A DNA stretch of 64,000 bases from Halapricum desulfuricans (lineage in GTDB: Archaea > Halobacteriota > Halobacteria > Halobacteriales > Haloarculaceae), in the NCBI RefSeq assembly GCF_017094465.1, contig NZ_CP064791.1, positions 310,001-374,000 of the forward strand, in the 5' to 3' direction. Shown piece after piece: positions 1-8,726 of this stretch. The notes beneath the pieces are model-generated. The model was not told the DNA's origin and ran no database searches. It saw only the letters and a program-made list of their open reading frames with translations. Every line of letters begins with the position of its first letter. The stretch's first letter is position 1. The position numbers and the translations under genes were made by a program.

Positions 1-1046
1 AAGAGCGTCGAGGGCTCGTCCATATGGACGCCGATCTCGCCGGCAAACAGCGACAGGCCCACCCGCTGGACGGTCTGGGGGAGCGAGTAGGCACGTCGGA
101 TCCACGCGCCGAGCCGGATCTCACGGCCGAGGTCCGACCGCCAGGCAGCCTCGTACGCCGAAAGCGTCCCCGGACGGCGGGGATCGACCGTCTCGGCGGC
201 GTGGTCGGCCGCGACCATGCCGTAGCGGATCCCGCCGCCGGTGAAGGGCTTGGTCTGGGCGGCGGCGTCGCCCAGCAGGAACGCACGGCGGGAGGTCACG
301 CTGTCGGGCGGGCCGATGGGGATCAGTCCCGAACAGCGGTTGGTCGTCGCCGCGCCGTAACTGTCAGTGAATGCGTCGAACCACTCGCCGACCTCGGCGC
401 CCGGTTCGGCGGCCAGTCCGTACTCGACGCCTGCCGCTCCGCGGGGGATCCGCCAGGCGAAGAATCCGGGGACTGTCAGGTGTACGTCCACGAAGTCTTG
501 ATCGTCAGCCACCTCCTCGAAGCCGAGCACGCCGTGGAGCAACTCCCCGGGTTCGGGAAGCCCGACCTCCGAACGGACTTTCGACCGGGGGCCGTCGGCG
601 CCGGCGACCATCCGCGCCCGGTGGGTCTCGACCCCGTCAGGTCCTCTGACTGTGACCGCGACGTGATCAGAGTGCTCCTCGACAGCAGTCACGGTATGGT
701 GCTCGCGCAGGTCGGCCCCGACGTCCCGTGCCGCGTCCGCGAGCCACCGATCGAGCCCCACCCGATCGATGACGTTCGAGACGACTTCGTCCTTGTAGAA
801 CGGGTAGGGATCGCTCTCCGGACCACCGAGCCGAAAGCGCGCGCCGTAGATCTCGTTCTGGAGGAGGTCCTCGCGAGCGCCGTCGGGGGTAAACTCCCAG
901 ACGTCAGTGGAGACGTGGCCCGAGCACGCCAGGGGCTCGCCGACGGTTCCCTGCTCGAAGACGAGCACGTCCCACCCTGCCTCGGCGGCCCGGCGAGCAA
1001 AGCGGGAGCCGGCCGGCCCGGCTCCGACGACGAGGAAATCGTGCAT
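1..1046 (-). CDS. Geranylgeranyl reductase family FAD oxidoreductase (3' end outside window)
   Basis: The minus-strand frame opens at the ATG at 1046 and is still open at base 1, so the C-terminus lies outside the window. The N-terminus has the Rossmann FAD motif (VVGAGPAGS) and a CSGHVS segment. Further on is the second FAD motif of the group, with a GDAA core followed by [11 protein letters not shown]. This pattern is typical of the geranylgeranyl reductase family, which saturates isoprenoid chains of archaeal lipids or related prenyl groups. Haloarchaea have several paralogs, so the substrate (archaeol precursor, menaquinone or other) cannot be told. The gene is divergent from the repeat-protease unit and shares a 107-base intergenic region with its small upstream ORF. 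Confidence 0.85.
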   Translation of the reverse strand, partial: MHDFLVVGAGPAGSRFARRAAEAGWDVLVFEQGTVGEPLACSGHVSTDVWEFTPDGAREDLLQNEIYGARFRLGGPESDPYPFYKDEVVSNVIDRVGLDRWLADAARDVGADLREHHTVTAVEEHSDHVAVTVRGPDGVETHRARMVAGADGPRSKVRSEVGLPEPGELLHGVLGFEEVADDQDFVDVHLTVPGFFAWRIPRGAAGVEYGLAAEPGAEVGEWFDAFTDSYGAATTNRCSGLIPIGPPDSVTSRRAFLLGDAAAQTKPFTGGGIRYGMVAADHAAETVDPRRPGTLSAYEAAWRSDLGREIRLGAWIRRAYSLPQTVQRVGLSLFAGEIGVHMDEPSTL

Positions 1047-1122
1047 AATCGTGTACACGTCGCTGGCGAGTAAATACCTTCCCGAATCCGTCGAATATCA
1101 GTTCTTGTACTCGGGGGCACAC

Positions 1123-1131
1123 GCATATTTT
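1123..1131 (+). promoter_or_regulatory. Predicted TATA box
   Basis: The AT-rich block gcatatttt sits about 26 bases before the ATG at 1154. This is the usual haloarchaeal spacing for a leaderless transcript, so transcription probably starts at the small ORF rather than at the protease gene. Confidence 0.45.
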
Positions 1132-1153
1132 CGTGCAGGCCAGACAGCGGGAC

Positions 1154-1300
1154 ATGCACGCCAATCCCGTCGAAGTGGCTGCTCCCGGACGGGACAGGCG
1201 TTCGGAGACGCCGCGGTCCGTTTCCGACGGCGACACCTGCCGCCCCGCGGGATCACTGGCCGCGGAACACACAGCCTCCAGAGGGTGCATTCGAGCATGA
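1154..1300 (+). CDS. Possible 48-aa upstream ORF coupled to the repeat protease
   Basis: A 48-residue ORF starts at the ATG 26 bases downstream of a TATA-like box. Its TGA overlaps the ATG of the next gene (ATGA at 1297-1300). The peptide is Arg- and Ser-rich and not acidic, unlike haloarchaeal cytosolic proteins, and contains two cysteines. It may be a short leader whose translation passes ribosomes on to the protease gene, or simply the 5' region of that transcript. No family is recognised. The promoter spacing and the stop-start overlap are the only support. Confidence 0.4.
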   Translation: MHANPVEVAAPGRDRRSETPRSVSDGDTCRPAGSLAAEHTASRGCIRA

Positions 1301-3507
1301 GACGGCGACTGCAGGCCACTCTCGGTGTAGTTGCGGTCCTGGTGGTGCTGTCGGGAGTCGTCCTCACCACGAACGTCGTCGCCCTGGACGGTGACGGTGT
1401 GCCGGCGGGGACGGAATTACTCGCGGGGACGGACCCGCTGGCGACCGACAGTGACGGCGACGGGCTCGCCGACGGGGTCGAACTCGACGGGCCGACCGAT
1501 CCACTCGATCCGGACAGCGACGGCGACGGGGTCGACGACGGCCGGGAACGGGAACTCGGCACGGATCCACTGAACGCCGACACCGACGGTGACGGGCTCA
1601 ACGACAGTCGCGAACTCGACCTGGAGACGGATCCGCGAAGTGCGGACACCGACGATGACGGGTTGAATGATAGCCGTGAACTCGGCCTGGAGACCGATCC
1701 GACGAACGCTGACACCGACGGCGACAGCCTCGAAGACGGACGGGAAGTGGAGCTGGGCACTGACCCGACGAGCGCCGACACCGACAGCGACGGTCTCAAC
1801 GACAGTCGTGAACTCGGCCTGGAGACTGATCCGACGAGCGCCGACACCGACAGCGACGGACTCAACGATAGTCGCGAACTCGACCTGGAGACCGATCCAA
1901 CGAGCGCCGACACCGACAGCGACGGCCTCGAAGACGGACAGGAAGTCGATTTAGGCACGGATCCGAGAGACGCGGACACCGACAGCGACGGACTCAACGA
2001 TAGCCGCGAACTCGAACTGGAGACGGATCCGACGAACGCCGACACCGACGGCGACAGACTCGACGACAGTCGGGAGCTGGAGCTGGGCACGGATCCGACG
2101 AGCGCCGACACCGACAGCGACGGCCTCAACGACAGTCGCGAACTCGGCCTGGAGACCGATCCGACGAACGCCGACACCGACGGCGACGGGCTCGAAGACG
2201 GACGGGAGGCAGAACTGGGCACGGACCCGACGAGTGCCGACACCGACAGCGACGGACTCAACGACAGTCGCGAACTCGACCTGGAGACTGATCCGACGAA
2301 CGCCGACACCGACGGAGACGGCCTCAACGACAGTCGCGAACTCGACCTGGAGACCGATCCGACGAGCGCCGACACCGACGGAGACGGACTCGAAGACGGC
2401 AGCGAGCTGACTACCGGGACCGATCCACTGATCGCCGACACCGACGGCGACGGGCTCGAAGACGGGCGGGAACTCGAACTGGGAGCCGACCCGCTGAGCC
2501 CGGACACTGACGGTGACGGGCTCGACGACGGTCGAGAAGCCGCGATCGGATCCGATCCCACGGTGGTCGACACGGACGGGGACGGACTCGACGACGGTCG
2601 CGAACTCGAACTGGGAACGGATCCGACAGCAGTCGATACAGACAGCGACGGGTTCGACGACGGGACCGAACTCGAGTTCGGGACCGACCCGACCGCCCCG
2701 ACGTCCGACACGGACGACGACGGGCTCCCCGACGCATTCGAGCGGGAGCTGGGGACCGATCCCACGATCGCGGACACCGACGGCGACGACCTCGACGACC
2801 GCCGGGAGTACGAACTCGGGACCGACCCGCTCGATGCAGACACCGACGGTGACGGACTCGAAGACGGCGCGGAGGTCAGCGGTGAAACCGCGAGCGGAGC
2901 GACGATCACGGGTGCGGATCCGCTCCGGATGGACCTGTACGTCACGCTGCTGGAAAGTGCGAACGCCGACGGGCTCAGCAGTTCCGAGCGGGCCGGGCTC
3001 CGGCAGGCCTGGGCCGAGATGCCGATCGACAATCCCGACGGCTCGACGGGCATCTCGGTCCACATCTCGCGGACGCGGATCGACCAGTCGATCACGACCG
3101 ACGGCAGTTCCACGGAGTTCAACGAACTGGCCGAGACGTACTACACCGAACAGTACGTCGGCGACAAGGTCGGCATAACGCGCGCGGCCATGATCGTGCC
3201 TATCGACTCGGATACGGTCGCCGGACGCGGCTACGTTCCGGGGTACTTCTCGATCACCGACGCGGCATCGAGCGGCACTGTCGGCGAGTACAGCGTCCGA
3301 ACGCGGATCGTCGTCCACGAACTCCTACACAACGTCATGGGGGAACTCGACGATCGCAACAAGTGCACCTCGGAGTTCGACGGCGACTCGGCCGACTACC
3401 ACTCCTGTGAGGGGTGGCTCAGCTACGACTTCGACGCCACGGCGAACTACCTGCCGGAGTCGCTGGCCGACGAAATCGAGCGCGACGGACTCTTGCCGTC
3501 GTCATGA
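1297..3507 (+). CDS. Exported calcium-binding repeat protein with HELLH metalloprotease motif
   Basis: The 736-aa protein begins with RRR and a hydrophobic segment (about residues 5-30) typical of a Sec signal or anchor. From about residue 42 to 528 it has 22 copies of a 22-residue repeat of the form TDP-x3-DTDxDGL-x-D-x2-E-x3, which resembles thrombospondin type 3 calcium-binding repeats. The C-terminal 200 residues form a separate domain with HELLH at residues 674-678, matching the HExxH zinc site of metalloproteases, plus two cysteines soon after. The long acidic repeat array would be a calcium-dependent stalk at the cell surface. An in-frame extension exists upstream, but the ATG at 1297 directly precedes the signal sequence. 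The specific protease family is not identified. Confidence 0.75.
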   Translation: MRRRLQATLGVVAVLVVLSGVVLTTNVVALDGDGVPAGTELLAGTDPLATDSDGDGLADGVELDGPTDPLDPDSDGDGVDDGRERELGTDPLNADTDGDGLNDSRELDLETDPRSADTDDDGLNDSRELGLETDPTNADTDGDSLEDGREVELGTDPTSADTDSDGLNDSRELGLETDPTSADTDSDGLNDSRELDLETDPTSADTDSDGLEDGQEVDLGTDPRDADTDSDGLNDSRELELETDPTNADTDGDRLDDSRELELGTDPTSADTDSDGLNDSRELGLETDPTNADTDGDGLEDGREAELGTDPTSADTDSDGLNDSRELDLETDPTNADTDGDGLNDSRELDLETDPTSADTDGDGLEDGSELTTGTDPLIADTDGDGLEDGRELELGADPLSPDTDGDGLDDGREAAIGSDPTVVDTDGDGLDDGRELELGTDPTAVDTDSDGFDDGTELEFGTDPTAPTSDTDDDGLPDAFERELGTDPTIADTDGDDLDDRREYELGTDPLDADTDGDGLEDGAEVSGETASGATITGADPLRMDLYVTLLESANADGLSSSERAGLRQAWAEMPIDNPDGSTGISVHISRTRIDQSITTDGSSTEFNELAETYYTEQYVGDKVGITRAAMIVPIDSDTVAGRGYVPGYFSITDAASSGTVGEYSVRTRIVVHELLHNVMGELDDRNKCTSEFDGDSADYHSCEGWLSYDFDATANYLPESLADEIERDGLLPSS
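1420..2878 (+). repeat. Tandem 66-bp coding repeats (22 units)
   Basis: The DNA encoding the calcium-binding repeats is an array of 66-bp units, each translating to 22 residues. Central units (about 1620-2400) are nearly identical and alternate between LETDP and LGTDP forms. Outer units are more diverged, and one carries a two-residue insertion ([12 protein letters not shown]). This suggests growth by unequal exchange in the middle of the array. Confidence 0.9.
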
Positions 3508-3525
3508 TCGACTGTACTGGCATCG

Positions 3526-3996
3526 TCACGCCCGGGGGTCTCGATCCGGGCCGGGATACTCACCACCGACAGCAACCGCATAAAGACTCGCGGGATCGAA
3601 CAGCCGAGCGAAGGCGTCGGGCGGACGGACGCTCAGGTCCGCGTGGGGCTGAATCGACAGCCCCGCCGCCGGGGAGCGAAGCGAGTCGTCGTCGCTGAGC
3701 AGGTGTGCCGCGCCACCGTGATACGCGGTGGCCAGGGCCGGCTGATCACCCGCCGGGTGTTCGATCCGTTCGACCGTCGATTCGAGGCGCTCGCGGTGGG
3801 CCCCGGCCAGGTCCGGATCGCCGAGTTCGGCAACGATCGCTTCGGTGTCGGCGAGCAACTGATCGCTCGCAAGTAACGTTAGCCAGGAGTGGCGACGGAC
3901 GTGATCCAGCGCCTCGCGTGCGACCCCACCGACCAACAGGTCCGCCGCGAGCACGTCGGCGTCGGCGACGATCCGGGACGGCGACGCCTCAGTCAT
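3526..3996 (-). CDS. PIN-domain-like protein
   Basis: The 156-aa protein begins with IVADADVLAADLL, the typical first aspartate strand of a PIN fold, and has a later LLSDDDSL segment that fits the C-terminal acidic cluster. PIN proteins are Mg/Mn-dependent ribonucleases, many acting as toxins of VapBC modules. The start at 3996 overlaps by 8 bases the end of a 34-codon ORF, the arrangement usual for an antitoxin-toxin pair. Whether it is a true toxin or a housekeeping PIN-like protein cannot be told from the sequence. Confidence 0.65.
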   Translation of the reverse strand: MTEASPSRIVADADVLAADLLVGGVAREALDHVRRHSWLTLLASDQLLADTEAIVAELGDPDLAGAHRERLESTVERIEHPAGDQPALATAYHGGAAHLLSDDDSLRSPAAGLSIQPHADLSVRPPDAFARLFDPASLYAVAVGGEYPGPDRDPRA

Positions 3997-4093
3997 CGTC
4001 GCCCTCGCGGCGCGCGGCGAGCGTCTCCCGGATCTCCACGACGGTCGTCTCGTACGCCTCTGCGCGGTCGAACAGTTCGGTCCACGTGTCCAT
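3989..4093 (-). CDS. 34-aa protein upstream of the PIN gene, antitoxin-like
   Basis: The very short acidic ORF (begins MDTWTELFDRAEAYE, ends REGDDD) starts at the ATG at 4093 and overlaps the PIN-like gene by 8 bases. The helical, charged sequence could wrap a PIN partner like the C-terminal tail of a VapB antitoxin, but no DNA-binding part is present. Coupling to the PIN gene is the main evidence that it is real. Confidence 0.5.
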   Translation of the reverse strand: MDTWTELFDRAEAYETTVVEIRETLAARREGDDD

Positions 4094-4146
4094 ACCTGTC
4101 CTGCAGGTCGGAGTCGGGAAAAAGACGCCTGTTGATGAATGAGAAA

Positions 4147-4157
4147 CCACAAAAACC
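4147..4157 (+). promoter_or_regulatory. Predicted TATA-like box for the cysteine leader/CBS operon
   Basis: The A-rich block ccacaaaaacc is centred about 27 bases before the ATG at 4179. This predicts a leaderless transcript that starts at the leader ORF. No comparable box lies at the right distance before the CBS start at 4390. Confidence 0.4.
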
Positions 4158-4178
4158 CCCAGTGCGCTACGTCTTCGT

Positions 4179-4328
4179 ATGCATCGAGTCCGATCGGTTC
4201 CGGCCGGGGCCACCTCGTCGCCCCAGCCACGGGACCACGGCTCGCTGTCCCGCATCGAGCGGGTGACACAGGCGAATCGTCCGCGATCCTCGTTTTCTAC
4301 CTGTCGTTGTTGCTGTCGCTGTCGGTGA
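4179..4328 (+). CDS. Candidate cysteine leader peptide (49 aa) upstream of CBS/CGL operon
   Basis: The ORF encodes 49 residues ending in TCRCCCRCR: five cysteine codons fall within the last eight sense codons, just before the TGA. It lies 61 bases upstream of the CBS-type gene for cysteine synthesis and has a TATA-like box at leaderless spacing. The peptide is basic and Ser/Arg-rich, unlike haloarchaeal proteins. This is what a leader peptide whose translation senses charged tRNA-Cys looks like. Polycysteine upstream ORFs that control sulfur genes are known from mycobacteria; I know of none described in haloarchaea. The function is inferred. Confidence 0.55.
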   Translation: MHRVRSVPAGATSSPQPRDHGSLSRIERVTQANRPRSSFSTCRCCCRCR

Positions 4329-4350
4329 GATAAGCCCTCGCCACCGACGG
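4319..4350 (+). promoter_or_regulatory. Hairpin overlapping the end of the cysteine leader ORF
   Basis: GTCGGTG (4321-4327) pairs exactly with CACCGAC (4342-4348), and two further pairs (one a G-U) extend the stem to 9 bp around a 14-base loop. The 5' arm contains the last Arg codon and most of the stop codon of the leader ORF. A ribosome stalled on the Cys codons would keep this stem open, and a ribosome that terminates would let it form. The regulatory role is inferred. Confidence 0.45.
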
Positions 4351-4389
4351 TATCGCTTGCACATTGTACGCCCGACAGAGACAACAGAT

Positions 4390-5376
4390 ATGACAGCACA
4401 CGACACACCAGCCGCATCGGTTCTCGAAACTATCGGCGAGACGCCGCTCGTCGAACTCGACGCCGCGCCGCAGTCGGTCCCGGTCTACGCGAAAGTAGAG
4501 ACGTTCAACCCCGGCGGCAGCGTCAAGGATCGCATCGGCAAACACATCCTCCAGCGATTGCTCGAACGGGGTGAGGTCTCCTCCGGCGGAACGGTCGTCG
4601 AGCCGACCGCGGGCAACACTGGCATCGGGATGGCGATCGCGGCCCGACAGCTCGACCTCCAGCCCGTGTTTGTCGTTCCCGACGGCTTCAGCGAGGAGAA
4701 AGAGCGACTGATGGCCGCTCTCGGAGCCGAGGTCGTCAACGTCCCGGGAGAGGGGGGAATGAGCGGGGCCACCGATCGCGCCCGGGAGATCGCCGAGCAG
4801 CGCGAAGACGCGGTCGTCCCACAGCAGTTCGCGACGCCGCTGAACGCCGAGGCCCACTACGAGACGACGGGCCAGGAGATCCTCGATACCCTCGGCGAGG
4901 AGATCGGCGCAGTCGTCGCCGGCGTCGGCTCCGGCGGGACGCTGATGGGGATCGCCCGGGCCGTCAGTGAGCGCGTCCCCGGTGTCCGCGTCGTTGCGGT
5001 TGAACCGGAAGGGTCGACGTTCGGGACGCTGCTCGGCGAGGCCCGCGAGGAGGCCGACTACAAGACCGAAGGGATCGGCACCCACGATCCCGACGTGGCC
5101 GAGTTGCTCGATCCCGACGCGATCGACGAGATCGTCGCCGTCAGCGACCGCGAGGCCCACGCCGAACTCAATCGGCTCGCGGCCGAAGAGGGGCACCTCG
5201 TCGGATCGAGTGCCGGCGCGGCCAGCGTCGCGGCCCGCGAGACTGCCGAGCGGATCGCCGAGGGCGACCTCGACGCGCCGGCCGAGACGGTCGCGACGGT
5301 CTTCCCCGACTCCGGAGAGCGATACCTCTCGAAGAACATCTACGGCTCCTTTGAAGCGTGGGAGGGGAAGGCATGA
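4390..5376 (+). CDS. PLP-dependent cystathionine beta-synthase / cysteine synthase
   Basis: The 328-aa fold-type II PLP enzyme has the lysine motif NPGGSVKDR (K46), the substrate loop PTAGNTG (73-79), the glycine-rich phosphate loop GVGSGGT (178-184) and GSSAGAAS near 273. An EGIG segment (227-230) recalls cystathionine beta-synthases more than O-acetylserine sulfhydrylases. With the following gamma-lyase/synthase it would run reverse transsulfuration from homocysteine and serine to cysteine. It has no CBS regulatory domains. The downstream gene overlaps by 4 bases. The start at 4390 is chosen because residues upstream lie in the leader region. CBS versus CysK activity cannot be fixed by sequence alone. 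Confidence 0.85.
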   Translation: MTAHDTPAASVLETIGETPLVELDAAPQSVPVYAKVETFNPGGSVKDRIGKHILQRLLERGEVSSGGTVVEPTAGNTGIGMAIAARQLDLQPVFVVPDGFSEEKERLMAALGAEVVNVPGEGGMSGATDRAREIAEQREDAVVPQQFATPLNAEAHYETTGQEILDTLGEEIGAVVAGVGSGGTLMGIARAVSERVPGVRVVAVEPEGSTFGTLLGEAREEADYKTEGIGTHDPDVAELLDPDAIDEIVAVSDREAHAELNRLAAEEGHLVGSSAGAASVAARETAERIAEGDLDAPAETVATVFPDSGERYLSKNIYGSFEAWEGKA

Positions 5377-6554
5377 GCGACGACCCTCCGTCGAAAGACG
5401 ACACCGAGTTCGCCACGCGTGCGATCCACGCCGGCCAGCGCCCCGACCCGGAGACGGGCGCGGTCATGACGCCCATCTACGCGTCCTCGACGTTCGCCCA
5501 GGACGGTCCCGGCGACCATCGCGGCTACGAGTACTCCCGGACGGGCAACCCGACGCGGACGGCACTGGAAGACAACCTCGCCAGCCTCGAGGGCGGCGAG
5601 TACGGCCGGGCCTTCGCCAGCGGGATGGCCGCGATCAACACCGTCCTCAACCTGCTCGAAGCCGGCGATCACGTCGTCGTCGGCGAGGACGTCTACGGCG
5701 GTACTCACCGGCTGTTCACCGAGGTCTACGCGGACTACGACCTCCGGTTTTCCTTCGTGGACACGACCGATCCCGACGCGGTCGCCGAGGCGGTCACGCC
5801 CGCGACGGAGTTGCTCTGGATCGAGACGCCGACCAACCCGCTGTTGCAGGTGATCGACCTCGATGCGATGGCCGAGGTGGCCGAGGCCGCCGACGCCCTG
5901 CTGGCGGTCGACAACACCTTCGCCACGCCGGCGCTGCAGCGACCCCTGGAGTACGGCGCGGATATCGTCGCCCACTCGCTGACGAAGTACCTCGGCGGTC
6001 ACTCGGACGTGGTCGGCGGCGCACTGGTCACCGACGATCAAGAGCTGGACGAACGGCTGGGCTTCTACCAGAATAGCGTCGGCGCGACACCGGATCCGTT
6101 CGCCTGCTTTCTGGTCCTTCGCGGCACCAAGACCCTGCCGGTGCGGATGGAGCGCCACAGCGAGAACGCCCGGACGCTGGCGGCGTGGCTCGAAGACCAC
6201 CCGGCGATCGAGCGGGTGTACTATCCCGGGCTCGAATCGCATCCGCAGCACGAACTGGCGGCCCGGCAGATGGACGCCTTCGGCGGGATGGTGAGTTTCG
6301 AACTCGACGGCTCGCTGGAAGCGACCGAGCGACTCGTCTCGGGCACCGAGGTGTTCACGCTCGCGGAGAGCCTCGGCGGCGTCGAGAGCCTGCTCGAACA
6401 GCCGGCGACGATGACCCACGCGGCCGTCCCGCGCGAGCAGCGCTTGGAGGCTGGCGTCACTGACGGACTAGTTCGGGTCAGCGTCGGCCTGGAAGCCATC
6501 GAGGACCTGCGGGCCGACCTGGCGGGGGCGATCGACGCCGCACTCGATCGCTGA
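5373..6554 (+). CDS. Cystathionine gamma-lyase/gamma-synthase
   Basis: The 393-aa Cys/Met metabolism PLP enzyme has YSRTGNPTR (54-62), ETPTNPLLQV (151-160) and the PLP-lysine motif SLTKYLGGHSD (K205). Length and motifs match the cystathionine gamma-synthase/gamma-lyase family. ATGA overlap with the upstream CBS-type gene indicates one operon and translational coupling, so cleavage of cystathionine to cysteine is the most likely role. Synthase activity from activated homoserine is the alternative. Confidence 0.88.
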   Translation: MSDDPPSKDDTEFATRAIHAGQRPDPETGAVMTPIYASSTFAQDGPGDHRGYEYSRTGNPTRTALEDNLASLEGGEYGRAFASGMAAINTVLNLLEAGDHVVVGEDVYGGTHRLFTEVYADYDLRFSFVDTTDPDAVAEAVTPATELLWIETPTNPLLQVIDLDAMAEVAEAADALLAVDNTFATPALQRPLEYGADIVAHSLTKYLGGHSDVVGGALVTDDQELDERLGFYQNSVGATPDPFACFLVLRGTKTLPVRMERHSENARTLAAWLEDHPAIERVYYPGLESHPQHELAARQMDAFGGMVSFELDGSLEATERLVSGTEVFTLAESLGGVESLLEQPATMTHAAVPREQRLEAGVTDGLVRVSVGLEAIEDLRADLAGAIDAALDR

Positions 6555-6635
6555 TACCCGGCGAGGTTCGGGGCGACTGCCCGCCTCAGAACCGGTTCCA
6601 TCACCGCTTTGTATCAGCCCCGAATAGACGAAGGT

Positions 6636-7937
6636 ATGGCTCGACAGGAAGCCCCCGTGTCGCCGCCGGTCGTGTTGACCATCGCGGGCAGCGACTCCGG
6701 CGGCGGGGCCGGCATCCAGGCCGACCTCAAGACGATCGAAGCCGGCGGCGCGTTCGGGACGAGCGCGATCACCAGCGTCACCGCCCAAAACACCCGCGGC
6801 GTCCACGGCTCACATCTGCTTCCGATCGAGGAGATCGAGGCGCAGATCGACGCCGTGCTCGAGGACTTCGACGTGGCCGCGGTCAAGACGGGCATGCTCG
6901 CGACCGAGGGCGTCATCGAGACCGTCCGCAAGTATGCCGACCGGCTGCCGAACCTCGTGGTCGATCCCGTGATGGTCGCCGCCTCCGGGGACCGGTTGCT
7001 CGAACCCGACGCGGAGGCCGCCTACGAGGAATTGATCGCCGAGTCCACGCTGGTCACGCCAAACGCAGACGAGGCCGCCGTCCTGACCGGGGTCGATCCC
7101 GACGACGAGGGCGAGGCCCGCGAGGTCGGTGAGCGACTCGTCGAGATGGGTGCCGACGCCGCGCTTGTCAAGGGCGGTCACATCCCGATCCCGGAGGTGA
7201 CCGACGTACTGGTCACTGACGACGGGATCCGGACCATTCGCCATCCACGGGTCGACACGGAGGCCACCCACGGATCGGGCTGTACGCTCTCCAGCGCCAT
7301 CGCGACGCGGCTAGCTCACGGGGACGACCTCCCGGCCGCGGTCGAATCGGGGATCGACCTGCTCTCCCGAGCGATCCGGTACAACCTCGACGTCGGCGAC
7401 GGGCCTGGCGCGGTCCATCACATGGTCGAGACGCGCGACCGGGCCGCCCGCGAAGGGACCGCCGAGACCGTCGAGGGCGTCGTCCGGGCGCTGGTTGAGC
7501 GGGACGTCACGCCCGTCGTGGACGAGGCTGGCCTGGCCGTCGTCGGCGCGACCCCCTACGCCGAGGGCGAACACGACGTCGCCGCCGTGGAAGGTCGGAT
7601 CGCCAAGACGCTCTCGGGGCTGCGGCCCAATCGTGGTGTCCGCTTCGGGGCGTCGAGCCGGGTCGCCGAGATGCTACTGGACGCCCGGGAGGAGCGCCCC
7701 GTCCTCTCGTTCGCCTGCCGGTGTCGATACGGATCCCGGGTCGCGGCCGCCCTGGACGAACTGGACTGGCCGACGCTCACGCTCGGTCACGATGCGGACC
7801 TGACGCGGGTCGAGGGTGCCTTCGGTACGAAGACGGTCGCGCTGGTCGACCTCCGAACGAACTCGACGGTCGTCTTCGCCGAACGAGCGGCGACGCTCCG
7901 GGAACGCGTCGTGACGCTGGCCGAGGCAGTCGAGTAG
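6636..7937 (+). CDS. thiD: ThiD-ThiN-like fusion (HMP-P kinase / thiamine-phosphate synthase)
   Basis: The 433-aa protein has an N-terminal ThiD domain: [19 protein letters not shown] near the start for substrate and nucleotide binding, DPVMVA, and [10 protein letters not shown] with the anion-hole glycines and cysteine. ThiD phosphorylates hydroxymethylpyrimidine phosphate. The C-terminal region from about residue 280 resembles archaeal ThiN, which joins the pyrimidine and thiazole phosphates. I cannot find the usual ThiN tail motif, so that half may be divergent or impaired. The gene stands 81 bases after the CGL gene, likely as its own unit. Confidence 0.8.
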   Translation: MARQEAPVSPPVVLTIAGSDSGGGAGIQADLKTIEAGGAFGTSAITSVTAQNTRGVHGSHLLPIEEIEAQIDAVLEDFDVAAVKTGMLATEGVIETVRKYADRLPNLVVDPVMVAASGDRLLEPDAEAAYEELIAESTLVTPNADEAAVLTGVDPDDEGEAREVGERLVEMGADAALVKGGHIPIPEVTDVLVTDDGIRTIRHPRVDTEATHGSGCTLSSAIATRLAHGDDLPAAVESGIDLLSRAIRYNLDVGDGPGAVHHMVETRDRAAREGTAETVEGVVRALVERDVTPVVDEAGLAVVGATPYAEGEHDVAAVEGRIAKTLSGLRPNRGVRFGASSRVAEMLLDAREERPVLSFACRCRYGSRVAAALDELDWPTLTLGHDADLTRVEGAFGTKTVALVDLRTNSTVVFAERAATLRERVVTLAEAVE

Positions 7938-8043
7938 TCGCGCCGTCGACTCGCCGCACCCGGTGGCGATCACGACACCCGTCCGGTTGTCGCCGGCACA
8001 GCTGGCCGCTGGAGTCAAACGTGTGCGACACGTAGCACGGCCA

Positions 8044-8325
8044 GTGACGTCGACCACCTACCGCTGTTCGAGCTGTTTCGAGCAGACGCTCACCCGCGTG
8101 TACGACGTCTCACACCTTTCGATCCGGTGCCCGAACTGCGGCGAGTTCGCCCGGTTCGTCCACGAGGGCGTGCTCGAACAGTACGAGGCACTCGAGGAGT
8201 CGCCGCCCGAGGAGTTCGACTGGGAACGGCTCGACCGGATGGAGAAGTTCGTCGTCGCCGAGAAGCTCGTCCGGCAGGGCAACACGCTCGACGATTTCGA
8301 GGTCGAAGTACACGACGGAGAGTGA
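8044..8325 (+). CDS. Small zinc-ribbon protein of unknown function
   Basis: The protein carries YRCSSCFE and RCPNCGEF, two CxxC knuckles 23 residues apart, followed by an acidic helical C-terminus with FVVAEKLVRQGN. A GTG start at 8044 gives 94 residues. An in-frame ATG at 7963 would add 27 residues that look less like a haloarchaeal N-terminus, so the GTG is preferred. No function is recognised; a nucleic-acid or protein-binding adaptor is possible. Confidence 0.65.
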   Translation: MTSTTYRCSSCFEQTLTRVYDVSHLSIRCPNCGEFARFVHEGVLEQYEALEESPPEEFDWERLDRMEKFVVAEKLVRQGNTLDDFEVEVHDGE

Positions 8326-8356
8326 CTGCCGAACGAGATCCAGCGACGAAGAGTGG

Positions 8357-8725
8357 TCACCAGTCGACGCTGAGTCGCCCGTCACCCTCGGGGTCGGGGG
8401 CGATCTCCTCGTCCGTCCGTCGATCGACCACGTGGATCACGCCGCGGCCGTTCTTGGCCGGACAGCTCTCAGCGGCGTCGATCTGATGGGCGAGGTCGTC
8501 CTCGCCGACGTAGTAGGTCGCTGGCTGGGCGAGACCGGTATCGAGGTCGAGATCCCAGTGCGGAGAGACGGCCGCACACTTGCCCGCCCCGATACACAGG
8601 TTGGCCTCGAAGACGATCTTGTATGGCTTCTCGTCGATCGGCGGCGCGTCCGTCCCGCCGATCTCGCTCGCTCGGATCGGGTCATTCTCGGGATTCCCGT
8701 GTCGAGCCGAATCGCCGTCGGCCAT
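8357..8725 (-). CDS. Single-cluster ferredoxin
   Basis: The 122-aa acidic protein has NLCIGAGKCAAVSP and, about 50 residues later, SCPAKNG. The CxxxxxC...CP pattern, lacking the cysteine of a normal CxxCxxC set, is that of 3Fe-4S type ferredoxins that serve as small electron donors. It is the last gene of the siroheme/reductase cluster, one base after the TrpD-like gene, and could feed electrons to the siroheme reductase. The ATG at 8725 follows the upstream stop immediately. Confidence 0.8.
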   Translation of the reverse strand: MADGDSARHGNPENDPIRASEIGGTDAPPIDEKPYKIVFEANLCIGAGKCAAVSPHWDLDLDTGLAQPATYYVGEDDLAHQIDAAESCPAKNGRGVIHVVDRRTDEEIAPDPEGDGRLSVDW

Positions 8726-8726
8726 C

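Noticed and set aside
1420-2878. CRISPR-like array
   Set aside because: The repeats are contiguous, coding and lack spacers.
1098-3122. Long minus-strand open frame (674 codons) opposite the repeat protein
   Set aside because: It mirrors the 66-bp repeats; the translation is Ser/Pro low complexity with no domain, a by-product of GC-rich repeats.
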